From: JAKQDH01 sp029558835
GTDB taxonomy: Bacteria; Planctomycetota; Phycisphaerae; UBA1845
Assembly: GCA_035356615.1 (NCBI GenBank)
Contig: DAOQSN010000003.1
Location: forward strand, 62,001 to 126,000
Direction of reading: 5' to 3'
Length of the DNA: 64,000 bases
The position numbers and the translations under genes were made by a program. Numbering within the stretch: position 1 is the first letter of the stretch; each line of letters opens with the position of its first letter. This document shows positions 41,708 to 49,426 of the stretch, piece after piece. The notes beneath the pieces are model-generated. The model saw nothing but the letters and a program-made list of their open reading frames with translations. It was not told the origin of the DNA and searched no databases.

Positions 41708-42714
41708 ACACGGGGGCCGCCTTGGCGCCGCTGAGCAGGCTTCCCGGCGGACGCGCATCGCCGGGCAGGCGCGTACTACTGACGGCGCTCGCCCCTTTCC
41801 TCGGCCTGCTGGTGGTCATCGCGCTCTTCTACGCGATTCCACCGCATCCGTGGGTCAGCTTGCTCGATCTCCAGACCGTCGCCGTACACACGGTAATCGT
41901 CGGCATCGCCGCGATGGGGATGACGTTCATCATCATCAGCGGTGGGATCGATCTGTCGGTGGGGTCGGCGATTGCACTCACCAGTGTGGCGGTGGCGCTG
42001 GCCTTGAAGCAGGGCTGGGGGGTGCCGGCGGCAGTGGTCGTGGCCCTTGGCACGGGGGCCCTGTGCGGCTTCTACAACTCGGTGTTGATCACGCTGCTGC
42101 GGCTGCCGCCGTTCATTGCGACCTTGGGGACACTTGGTTTCTACCGCGGTCTGGCGAAGTGGATTTCCGGCAGCATGCCGGTCAGCGCGCCGGCGCAGGG
42201 CCTGGGTCTTTGGGTGCGTCCTGCACCGGTGCAGGAATGGTTGCCCCTGGCGCCGGCTGTGTGGCTGATGCTCGCGTTGGGGGTTTTCCTGGCGGCCGTG
42301 CTGCGCTACACGATCCTCGGCCGGTACACGTTCGCGATCGGCTCGAACGAGGCCACCGCCCGCCTCTGCGGCATCCGGGTGCCGCGGATGAAGGTCTACA
42401 TATATGTTCTGGCGGGTTTGTTGACCGGTCTGGCGGGCCTGATGCAGTTTGCACGGCTGACCCAGGGTGATCCGACGGTCGCGATTGGCGTCGAACTGGA
42501 CGTCATCGCGGCCGTCGTTATCGGCGGTGGATCGCTCTCCGGCGGGCAAGGCTCGATGCTGGGCACGCTGGCCGGCGCCTTTCTGATGGCCTTTCTCCGT
42601 AACCGCTGTACGGTCCTGGGCTGGCCGAACTTCGTGCAGGAGATGATCGTCGGGCACATCATTATTATTGCGGTTGCGATTGACCAGTGGCGTGCCCGCA
42701 GGGTCGAGCGTTAA
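41704..42714 (+). CDS. Sugar ABC transporter permease (RbsC type)
   Basis: A 336-residue inner-membrane permease with about eight to ten hydrophobic segments. Family motifs include GMTFIIISGGIDLSVGSAIAL (about 75-95), LRLPPFIATLGTLGFYRGLA, YTFAIGSNEATARLCGIRVPR (cytoplasmic EAA-like coupling region) and the C-terminal VIGGGSLSGGQGSMLGTLAGAF. Start ATG 41704 overlaps the ATPase stop by four bases. One permease gene is present, so it probably forms a homodimer, as RbsC does. Confidence 0.93.
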   Translation: MNTGAALAPLSRLPGGRASPGRRVLLTALAPFLGLLVVIALFYAIPPHPWVSLLDLQTVAVHTVIVGIAAMGMTFIIISGGIDLSVGSAIALTSVAVALALKQGWGVPAAVVVALGTGALCGFYNSVLITLLRLPPFIATLGTLGFYRGLAKWISGSMPVSAPAQGLGLWVRPAPVQEWLPLAPAVWLMLALGVFLAAVLRYTILGRYTFAIGSNEATARLCGIRVPRMKVYIYVLAGLLTGLAGLMQFARLTQGDPTVAIGVELDVIAAVVIGGGSLSGGQGSMLGTLAGAFLMAFLRNRCTVLGWPNFVQEMIVGHIIIIAVAIDQWRARRVER

Positions 42715-42732
42715 AGGGATGCAGGGTCTGCG

Positions 42733-43686
42733 ATGAACGATGTGCTTGTGATCGGGATCGCCACGGTGGACGCGATCGCCCGGACGATCGACGAGTTCCC
42801 CAAACCCGGCGGCCTGCGCTTCTTCGATCAGCTCGCGCTGAGCACCGGTGGGTGCGCGATCAACTGTTCGCTCGCGTTGGCCAAGCTCGGTGTGCCGTGT
42901 GACACCATCGCGCGCGTCGGCACTGATATGCTCGGTGATTTCGTGGTGGCCGAGCTGGCCCGCCACGGGATGGCGACCGACGGCATTGTGCGCGATGCCT
43001 CTACCAGCACGGCGTTCTCCTTTGCGTGCGTCGCTTCGAGCGGTGAGCGGTGCTTCTTTCATACGCGGGGCGCGGACGACCGGCTGTGCCCGGCGGATGT
43101 CCCGCCGGAGTGGCTGGGCGGCCGGCAACTCGTGTTTGTTGCTGGGACGATGGTGATGGAGGCGCTGGACGGCGAGCCGACGGCGCAGGTGCTGGCCGCG
43201 GCCCGGGCCGCCGGCGCCCGGACGCTGCTGGATACGGTGTACGTGGAGGCCATGCCGCGGGCCCAGTGGCAGCGTCGCGTGCTGCCGGCGCTGCCGTACG
43301 TTGACTACTTCGTCCCCTCGCACGCAGAGGCGACTGCCATCAGCGGGCTGACGGACGTGGCGGCGATCGCCCGCGACTTCCAGGCCTGCGGCGCCCGCAA
43401 CGTGGTGATCAAGCTTGGTGCGGAGGGAGCCTTTTGTCGTAGTGCGGAAGGGGTCGAACAGCACGTGCCGGCCTTCCGCGTGCCGCAGGTTGTGGATACG
43501 ACGGGGGCGGGAGATTGCTGGAGTGCCGGGTTTCTCGTCGGCTTGCGGGAGAAGCTGCCCATGGCAGAGGCGGCCCGCCTGGGTAATGCCGTCGCGGCGC
43601 ACGGGATCCAGGCCAGCGGTGCGACGGCCGGAGTGAAACCACTGGGCGACGTCCGCGCCTTCATGCAGCGCGGTGCCGGGTCCTGA
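42733..43686 (+). CDS. PfkB-family carbohydrate kinase
   Basis: A 317-residue ribokinase-type sugar kinase. The N-terminal signature GGCAINCSLALAKLGV (about 37-52) and the C-terminal DTTGAGDCWSAGFLVGL (about 257-273) are present. The catalytic aspartate is in GAGD, and the usual Phe after it is Cys-Trp here. It follows the sugar permease by 18 bases and presumably phosphorylates the imported sugar or a derivative of it. The exact substrate (ketose, inosine-like or sulfo-sugar) cannot be told from sequence. Confidence 0.9.
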   Translation: MNDVLVIGIATVDAIARTIDEFPKPGGLRFFDQLALSTGGCAINCSLALAKLGVPCDTIARVGTDMLGDFVVAELARHGMATDGIVRDASTSTAFSFACVASSGERCFFHTRGADDRLCPADVPPEWLGGRQLVFVAGTMVMEALDGEPTAQVLAAARAAGARTLLDTVYVEAMPRAQWQRRVLPALPYVDYFVPSHAEATAISGLTDVAAIARDFQACGARNVVIKLGAEGAFCRSAEGVEQHVPAFRVPQVVDTTGAGDCWSAGFLVGLREKLPMAEAARLGNAVAAHGIQASGATAGVKPLGDVRAFMQRGAGS

Positions 43687-43883
43687 GCATGAAGCCGGCA
43701 TGGATTCCACGCGAACACGGCGCGCGGGAGCACTCGGTGTCGCCCCGAGCCCCGCAGCTTCTGCCCCGAACCACGGGGATGGGACGGCTGCGGTAGCGGC
43801 AGGGTCCGATCCTGGGTACGATCAGCGATGGGCCGCGCGTGTCTGGCGCGTACGTGTGTAGCGTGTACGGCGCGGAGAATGCC

Positions 43884-43919
43884 ATGCTTTCCCGCGACAG
43901 CGGTCGTGGGTAAGCATGC
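43884..43919. repeat. Dispersed repeat family C, copy 2
   Basis: CATGCTTTCCCGCGACAGCG followed by GTCGTGGGTAAGCATG. The outer CATGCTT and AAGCATG are perfect 7-bp inverted repeats, so the copy is a 36-base palindromic unit. Its first half matches 38965-38982 exactly. Confidence 0.6.
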
Positions 43920-43934
43920 TCTGGCGACCGATCG

Positions 43935-43969
43935 CATGCCCACCCCCACCTGCGGTGGGTGAGGGCATG
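43935..43969. terminator. Stable hairpin, possible transcription stop
   Basis: CATGCCC and GGGCATG enclose a second inner stem CCCACC-TGC-GGTGGG (43945-43959). There is no U-run after it, so it may be a factor-dependent stop, an RNA-stabilising hairpin or simply part of the adjacent repeat. Confidence 0.35.
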
Positions 43970-44036
43970 GCACCCACGCTAAACAAGTACTCTGGCGCGG
44001 CGAAAGAAGGGCGAGCATATCGCGGAGGCACGGAAC

Positions 44037-45533
44037 ATGACGCGCGTAGCACAACTTCTTCCGCAAGTACGGACGTTTCTGGACCAGCGGCCGATTCCCA
44101 TGTTCATCAACGGTGAATGGGTGGCGGCCAGTGCGGGCGGGACCTTTCAGACGCTCGACCCGGGCCAAGGCCGGCCGCTGGCCACGGTGGCGGAGGGCCA
44201 GGCGGCGGATATCGAGCGTGCCGTGTCGGCCGCGCGCACCGCTTTCCGCAGCAGCGGCTGGGCAACGATGCCGGTGCAGAAACGCGCCGCGTACCTGCAC
44301 CGCCTCGCTGATCTGGTGGACCGCGATCGGCAGATTCTGGTGCAGATCGAGGCGTTGGACGTAGGCAAGCCGCTGGCGCAGGCCGACGGCTTCGACATCC
44401 CGAACGTCGCGCAGACCTTGCGTTGGTACGCCGACCTGGCCGTCCGCACGCACCGGGAGGAACCGTTGCAGGTCGCCGGTCTGGAGGCGCGGCAGATTCG
44501 CGTGCCGTACGGCGTGGCGGCGCTGGTACTGCCCTGGAACTTCCCGCTGCTGCTCGTCGGCTGGAACCTTTCCCCCGCGCTGGCGGCGGGCAACACGGCC
44601 GTCATCAAGCCGGCCGAGGACACGCCGCTCAGCACGCTGTACTTCTGTCGGCTGGTGCAGGAGGCGGGGATTCCCGCCGGCGTGGTCAACGTCGTGCCGG
44701 GCTACGGGGAGACGGCCGGGCGGGCGTTGGCGGAGCATCCGGGCATTCACCGCCTGGGTTTCACCGGCTCGCCGGAGGTGGGCCGACTCATTGCGGCCAG
44801 TTGCGGGCGGAATCTGGTGCCGGTCAAGCTCGAACTGGGCGGCAAGGGTGCCGCGGTCGTGTTCGGGGATGTGGATCCGGCGGCGACCGCACAGGCACTC
44901 GTGGCGGCGGTTACGTTGAATACGGGGCAGGTGTGTTGCACGGCCACGCGCTGGATCGTGCACGAGCGCGTGTGGGATGAGTTCGTGCACGCGGCCTGCA
45001 CGGCCATGGAAGCGTTGGTGATCGGGCACTCGTTCGCCCCGGACACCCAGATGGGGCCGGCCGTGAGCGAGAAGCAGCGGCAGCGCATCCTGGGGTACCT
45101 GCAGCGCGGAGTGGAGGGCGGCGCGCGGGCAGTTCTGCCGGGCGGGCGCGCCGAAGTGGCCGGGCATCCCAGCGGGTTCTACGTGAAGCCGGCGTTGCTA
45201 AGCGGCGGACCGGAGAACATCTGTGCCCGCGACGAGATCTTCGGTCCGGTGGCGTACCTGATGAAGTTCAAGGAGGAGGCGGAGGCGATCGACCTGGTGA
45301 ACCGCTCGGCCTACGGGCTGGCCAACAGCGTGTGGTCGCAGGATCTCGCCCGTGCCCAGCGGGTGGCCGAAGCGCTGGTGGCGGGCAATAGCTGGATCAA
45401 CGCGCACAACGTGTTCGCGCACGGAGTGCCGTACGCGGGCTGCAACCTTTCGGGCTTCGGAGGCGGCGTCCTGGGCCCGGATACGCTGCTCGACTACCTG
45501 CGCCCGCAGTCCATCGTGCGTCCGTTGGGCTGA
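44037..45533 (+). CDS. Aldehyde dehydrogenase, probable lactaldehyde dehydrogenase
   Basis: A 498-residue NAD(P)-dependent aldehyde dehydrogenase of usual length. Cofactor and catalytic motifs are visible: ALVLPWNFPLLL (about 163-174), NTAVIKPAEDTP, GFTGSPEVGR, general-base region LELGGKGAAVVF and the catalytic cysteine region NTGQVCCTATR (about 298-308). C-terminal motifs EIFGPV and SGFGGG are present. Oxidation of L-lactaldehyde, the by-product of rhamnose or fucose breakdown, is inferred from neighbouring rhamnulokinase and rhamnose isomerase genes; the protein family alone covers many aldehydes. The start is ATG 44037 with GGAGG about ten bases upstream. Confidence 0.9.
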   Translation: MTRVAQLLPQVRTFLDQRPIPMFINGEWVAASAGGTFQTLDPGQGRPLATVAEGQAADIERAVSAARTAFRSSGWATMPVQKRAAYLHRLADLVDRDRQILVQIEALDVGKPLAQADGFDIPNVAQTLRWYADLAVRTHREEPLQVAGLEARQIRVPYGVAALVLPWNFPLLLVGWNLSPALAAGNTAVIKPAEDTPLSTLYFCRLVQEAGIPAGVVNVVPGYGETAGRALAEHPGIHRLGFTGSPEVGRLIAASCGRNLVPVKLELGGKGAAVVFGDVDPAATAQALVAAVTLNTGQVCCTATRWIVHERVWDEFVHAACTAMEALVIGHSFAPDTQMGPAVSEKQRQRILGYLQRGVEGGARAVLPGGRAEVAGHPSGFYVKPALLSGGPENICARDEIFGPVAYLMKFKEEAEAIDLVNRSAYGLANSVWSQDLARAQRVAEALVAGNSWINAHNVFAHGVPYAGCNLSGFGGGVLGPDTLLDYLRPQSIVRPLG

Positions 45534-45567
45534 TCGGGCTCCATCAGCAAGGTGAAAGTCGTTGAGT

Positions 45568-45627
45568 ATGCCACTCGTCGAGATCCGGCAGGTGAGCAAG
45601 TCGTTCGGCGGTGGCCAGCGAAGGTGA
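45568..45627 (+). pseudogene. 19-codon remnant of an ABC transporter ATPase start
   Basis: A tiny frame starting at ATG 45568 encodes MPLVEIRQVSKSFGGGQRR and then stops. This is what the first residues of an ABC ATPase (beta-1 strand and V-S-K-S-F-G motif) look like. It directly precedes the NCS1 permease start. It is probably the leftover of a deleted ATPase gene after recombination. A leader peptide is a less likely alternative. Confidence 0.45.
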
Positions 45628-45635
45628 CGAAGCTC

Positions 45636-47360
45636 ATGACACAGAAGCGTCAGCACACCGGCGTAGTAGAGCGGCTCGATCGGCTGTACGAATTCGACCG
45701 CGAGCCCGTCACGGACGACAAGCTGTGCAGCGGGGCGTACTTCGCCGGGTCGTATGCCGGCGAGCACGTGGCCGCGACGGAGTTTGTCATTGGTGCACTG
45801 TTCGTAACCTGGGGGGCGAGCATCGTCGACATTGTCGTCGGCCTGGCCCTCGGGAACCTGCTGGCGGTGCTGAGTTGGGTACTGGTGTGCGCCCCGATCG
45901 CCGTAGAGACGCGCCTGACGCTCTACTGGTATCTGCGGCGGATCGGCGGCCCGCTGCTCACTGTCATCTACAATGTGTTGAACGCGCTGCTGTTCTGCGT
46001 TCTTGCCGGCTGCATGATCACGGTGTCGGCTTCGGCCGTGCGCATACCGTTCGGGATTCCCGCGCAGACGCACTGGTACCCGACCGATGCGCGCTTCGTG
46101 CTCACGGTCTGCCTCGTCGGGGCAGTGGTGGTGTGGCTGGCGATTGCGGGCTTCAAGCGTCTGGCGGCGTTCGCAGCCGTGTGCTCGCCCTGGATGCTGC
46201 TGATGTTCATCGTTGGAGCCCTCGTCGTGCTGCCCGCCCTGGGCGAGTCGACCGGAGTGGGCGTGCCGCGCAACCTGCGGCAGTTCTGGCAGATCGGCAC
46301 GCAGGCCGTCTGGACCGGAAGCACGCCGGCCGGCGGCCCGCCGCTGATCGGTTTCTGGCACGTGGCGGCGTTCGCGTGGATCTGCAATCTGGCCATGCAC
46401 ATGGGTCTGTCGGACATGGCGATCTTCCGCTATGCGAAGCGCGCCAGCTATGGGTTGTACTCGGCGTGTGGTATGTTGCTGGGGCATTACCTGGCGTGGA
46501 TCGCGGCCGGCGTCATGGGTGCCGGGGCGGCCCTGGCGTTGCAGTTGCCGCTGACCGCGCTGGATTCCGGTGCAGTTGCCTATCAGGCCCTGGGTGTCTC
46601 CGGAATCATCGCAGTCGTCATCGCCGGCTGGACCACGTCGAACCCGACGCTGTACCGCGCCGGCTTGGCCCTGCAGGTGATCACGCCGGACTGGCCGCGC
46701 TGGCTCGTCACCCTGGTCGTGGGGATCGTCACCACGATCGTGGCGTGTTTCCCGTTCGTCTTCACCCGCCTGTTAGACTTCGTCGGGCTCTACGGGTTAC
46801 TGCTCGTGCCGGCCGGCGGAATCGTGATGGCGGAGCACTGGCTCTTCCCCCGCCTGGGGCTCACCCGTTACTGGGCGGAGCGCCGCGGGCTGCTGCTGAA
46901 CTGGCCGGCCTTGCTCGCCTGGGCGTGCGGGATGGCGGTGGCGCTGGGATTGCACCTGACCCACACGCTGCACCTGTTCTTCCTGTTTGTGCCGGTGTAT
47001 GTCGTGACGGTGGTGGTGTACCTGGTGCTGGCTGCGGCTGGCGGAGCGCGCCTGCCTGCCGGCGAATCTGTCGCCGGTGGTGTGACAGGAGCAGAGCGAC
47101 CTCCGCGCGCGGCTGCGGCGGCGCGGCCCGCGCCGGCGGGGCAGTCCCAGCGCCTGGTCGTATCCTCGGTGAGTGGAGTCGTCGCGGTGGCGGCGTTGCT
47201 CGCTTGTGTGTTGTTGGCGGTGTATGTTTACGTCGCGGGTACCACCGACTACGCCGAGCGGCTCGCGTGGTTCAGGCGCTGGCTGGTCGTGCCGACACTT
47301 CTGTATTTCATCGCCGCCACGGTCTGGCAGGTGCGGCAGATGGAAACTCGCTCGCGGTGA
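45636..47360 (+). CDS. NCS1-type (purine/cytosine permease-like) transporter
   Basis: A 574-residue polytopic membrane protein with about 12-14 hydrophobic segments. The N-terminus LCSGAYFAGSYAGEHVAATEFVIG and the following GASIVDIVVGLALGNLLAVLSWVLVCAPIA resemble nucleobase:cation symporter-1 proteins. Further support comes from the unwound-helix-like GFWHVAAFAWICNLAMHMGLSDMAIFRY. The C-terminal tail (about 480-574) is Ala/Pro/Arg-rich and then has two more helices. ATG 45636 is chosen because the upstream in-frame stretch overlaps the ATPase remnant. Position between aldehyde dehydrogenase and rhamnose genes hints at uptake of a sugar-linked or carboxylic substrate, but nucleobase-type substrates fit the family. 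Confidence 0.8.
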   Translation: MTQKRQHTGVVERLDRLYEFDREPVTDDKLCSGAYFAGSYAGEHVAATEFVIGALFVTWGASIVDIVVGLALGNLLAVLSWVLVCAPIAVETRLTLYWYLRRIGGPLLTVIYNVLNALLFCVLAGCMITVSASAVRIPFGIPAQTHWYPTDARFVLTVCLVGAVVVWLAIAGFKRLAAFAAVCSPWMLLMFIVGALVVLPALGESTGVGVPRNLRQFWQIGTQAVWTGSTPAGGPPLIGFWHVAAFAWICNLAMHMGLSDMAIFRYAKRASYGLYSACGMLLGHYLAWIAAGVMGAGAALALQLPLTALDSGAVAYQALGVSGIIAVVIAGWTTSNPTLYRAGLALQVITPDWPRWLVTLVVGIVTTIVACFPFVFTRLLDFVGLYGLLLVPAGGIVMAEHWLFPRLGLTRYWAERRGLLLNWPALLAWACGMAVALGLHLTHTLHLFFLFVPVYVVTVVVYLVLAAAGGARLPAGESVAGGVTGAERPPRAAAAARPAPAGQSQRLVVSSVSGVVAVAALLACVLLAVYVYVAGTTDYAERLAWFRRWLVVPTLLYFIAATVWQVRQMETRSR

Positions 47361-47416
47361 CGTGCCGCTCTCCGTCCGGCGCATGCAGCCGCCCGTGGAG
47401 GCGAGAATCATGCTGC

Positions 47417-47593
47417 CTGAGTCGGACCAAGCAAATGGGAAACTGGACGGGTGCCATGCCCAAGCCGAAGGCGTCCCGGCGCGCCGGGATTGCAGACGGT
47501 AGCGTTGAGTACGTCCGAGAGCATGGCGGCGCTGCGCTTGGCCATGCCACCCCGGCCTTGCTGTCGGTTTCCCCGTTGTGTGGAGCTACTCAG
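47417..47593 (-). repeat. Dispersed repeat family B, copy 2 (inverted)
   Basis: A 177-base element bounded by CTGAG (47417-47421) and CTCAG (47589-47593). On the minus strand it reads AGCTCCACACAACGGGG, AAACCGACAGCAAGGCCGG, GGCATGGCCAAGCGCAGCG, then GCCTTCGGCTTGGGCATGG, CAGTTTCCCATTTGCTTGG. It fills the gap between the convergent NCS1 permease and rhamnulokinase genes, ending three bases from the rhamnulokinase stop. Confidence 0.75.
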
Positions 47594-47596
47594 GGG

Positions 47597-49096
47597 TCAT
47601 GCGGTGGTGGAGGCCGTCAGCTTGGCGAAGCGCTCGCGGGCTGCGGCCCAGGCGCGGCGCTCCGCCGAACCGGTGGGGGGCTCATAGGTACGTTGATCGA
47701 CCGACGCGGCCATCGTCCTCCGCGCGGCACCGAGGTCAGCCAAGTGACCGAGCGCGATTGCCTGAACCGCGGCGTTGCCCAAGGCGGTCGCCTCCGCCGG
47801 GCCGGCGACGATCACGCGCTCCGCGGCGCCCGCCACCAGTTGGTTGAGCAGTTCGTTACGCGAGCCTCCGCCTACCACGTGCACGGTCGTGATCTTCCGG
47901 CCGGTCAGCGCGACGATATCGCGCAAGACCTGATCGTAGCGCAACGCGAGGCTGTCCAGTACGCAGCGCGCCAGGGCGCCTTCGTCCACGGGTTCCGGCT
48001 GACCAAGCTCGCGGCAGGCCTCGCGGATCCGTCCCGGCATGTCGGCCGGGGCAGCGAAACGCGGGTCGTCCGGGACAATCAGCGAGCGCAACGGCTCGGC
48101 CCGCTCCGCCAGGGCCGCGATCTCGGCATAAGAGAGGGATCGTCCGGCTTCCTCCCAGCAGCGGCGGCACTCTTGCAGCAGCCACAGACCGGGCACGTTC
48201 TTGAGGAACCGGGTGGTGCCGGCCATACCCGCCTCATTGGTGAAGTTGGCCGCCTGCGACTGTCGGTTGATCAGCGGTGCCGCAAGCTCGACACCGACCA
48301 GCGACCACGTGCCGGAACTGATGAAAGCCCACTCGCCGCCCTCGGCGGGCACGGCCACGACGGCCGCGGCGGTGTCGTGGCTCGCGGTCAGCACGATCGG
48401 CAGGTCCGACTGGCCGGTGTCTTCCGCTACCTGCTGGAGAAGCCTGCCGCCCACCGAGCCGGTTGGGCGTATCGGCGGCATGATACGAGGCGGTATGTCC
48501 AGCGCCGTGAGCAACTCGTCGTCCCATTCGCCGCTACGTGCGTTCAGTGCCTGCGACGTGCTGGCGATCGTGCGTTCGGTCTGCGCCTCACCGGTCAGCC
48601 AGAAGTTGAAGAGATCGGGCATGAAAAGCAGGCGCTGGGCGGTATCGAGCAGTCGCGCGGGCGCGTTGGCTTCTGCGTGCAACTGGTAGAGCGTGTTCAG
48701 GGGCATGAACTGAATGCCGGTGGAGTTGTAGATGCGCTCGCGCGGGACGCGCCGCAGGGCCTGCTCGAAGGCGGGCACATTGCGGGGATCTCGGTAGTGT
48801 CGCGGTGCGGCCAGCAGGTCGCCGCCGGCGGCGAGTAGGGCGAAGTCTACGCCCCAGGTGTCGATCCCGATGGCATCGAGGCGAAGTCCCTGCCCGCTGC
48901 ACAGTCGAAGTCCGCTCTTGATGTCGTTGAACAGCCGGGGTGCATCCCAGAAGAGGCCTTCGCTGGTTTGCAGCGACCGGTTCTCGAAGCGATGCACCTC
49001 GGTGGCCTGGAAGCGTCGGCCGTCAAACCGCACCAGGATCGCCCGGCCGCCGGAGGCGCCGAGGTCCACGGCAAGATAGCTCGCGTCACGTGTCAC
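47597..49096 (-). CDS. rhaB: Rhamnulokinase
   Basis: A 499-residue FGGY-family kinase that phosphorylates L-rhamnulose at C1. The start is GTG 49096 after GGAGAAGATGAAAA. N-terminal phosphate-binding motif LAVDLGASGGRAILVRF (about 8-24), IDTWGVDFALL (about 79-89, typical of RhaB), YRDPRNVP, GIQFMPLNTLYQL, SHDTAAAVVAVPAE and ISSGTWSLVGVE match rhamnulokinases rather than xylulokinases or glycerol kinases. Adenosine-binding motif VVGGGSRNELLNQLVA is present near the C-terminus. It is followed by rhamnose isomerase upstream on the same strand, with a 326-base gap occupied by a repeat. Confidence 0.95.
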   Translation of the reverse strand: MTRDASYLAVDLGASGGRAILVRFDGRRFQATEVHRFENRSLQTSEGLFWDAPRLFNDIKSGLRLCSGQGLRLDAIGIDTWGVDFALLAAGGDLLAAPRHYRDPRNVPAFEQALRRVPRERIYNSTGIQFMPLNTLYQLHAEANAPARLLDTAQRLLFMPDLFNFWLTGEAQTERTIASTSQALNARSGEWDDELLTALDIPPRIMPPIRPTGSVGGRLLQQVAEDTGQSDLPIVLTASHDTAAAVVAVPAEGGEWAFISSGTWSLVGVELAAPLINRQSQAANFTNEAGMAGTTRFLKNVPGLWLLQECRRCWEEAGRSLSYAEIAALAERAEPLRSLIVPDDPRFAAPADMPGRIREACRELGQPEPVDEGALARCVLDSLALRYDQVLRDIVALTGRKITTVHVVGGGSRNELLNQLVAGAAERVIVAGPAEATALGNAAVQAIALGHLADLGAARRTMAASVDQRTYEPPTGSAERRAWAAARERFAKLTASTTA

Positions 49097-49254
49097 TTTT
49101 CATCTTCTCCGCTGCCGCAGCCTCGGCAGCGCCCCGAGCAATCGTGTGCCAGTCACGGTATCGCGGCACCGCGCGGGCTGCCCTTGACACTCGGCGTCAA
49201 GGGGAGCAAGCCTGCCGCTCGGTGGCGGCGCGAAATCGCGCACGCTGATAAAGA
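49097..49254. other. Gap upstream of rhamnulokinase
   Basis: Non-coding stretch between the rhamnulokinase start and repeat family B copy 3. It probably holds the rhamnulokinase promoter, but I see no convincing boxes. Confidence 0.4.
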
Positions 49255-49426
49255 CGGCTGGACGTAGCGGGGGAACCGACGAATGGAACGGGGTGGCATG
49301 GCCAAGTCCCGGCGCGCCGGAACCATGCTCTTCCCCGGGCGAGCATGCAGCTACTACCGCGGCATGCCGGCGCCTTCGGCTTGGGCATGCCACCCAACCG
49401 GCTTACCATCTCGCGGTCCTGCTCAG
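49255..49426 (+). repeat. Dispersed repeat family B, copy 3
   Basis: This copy begins about GGACGTAGCGGGGGAACCGAC and contains GGTGGCATGGCCAAG. It ends with GCCTTCGGCTTGGGCATGCC, ACCATCTCGCGGTCCTGCTCAG (last five bases 49422-49426). Its CTCAG end overlaps the stop codon of the rhamnose isomerase gene (TGA at 49425-49423 on the minus strand), so the insertion may have set the present C-terminus. Confidence 0.7.

Larger units (their letters stand above)
43687..44036. other. Gap with repeat family C (copy 2) and a hairpin
   Basis: About 350 bases without a credible gene between the kinase and aldehyde dehydrogenase genes. Features seen are the family C element and the hairpin directly after it. 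GGAGG near 44022 could serve the next start. Confidence 0.5.

Noticed and set aside
41776..43710. Open frame of 644 codons on the minus strand opposite the sugar permease and kinase
   Set aside because: Shadow of two genes with clear motifs on the plus strand.
45611..48838. Open frame of 1,075 codons on the plus strand spanning the NCS1 permease, a repeat and rhamnulokinase
   Set aside because: It crosses two real genes in other frames or on the other strand and an intergenic repeat; the composition is low-complexity and no domain is visible.
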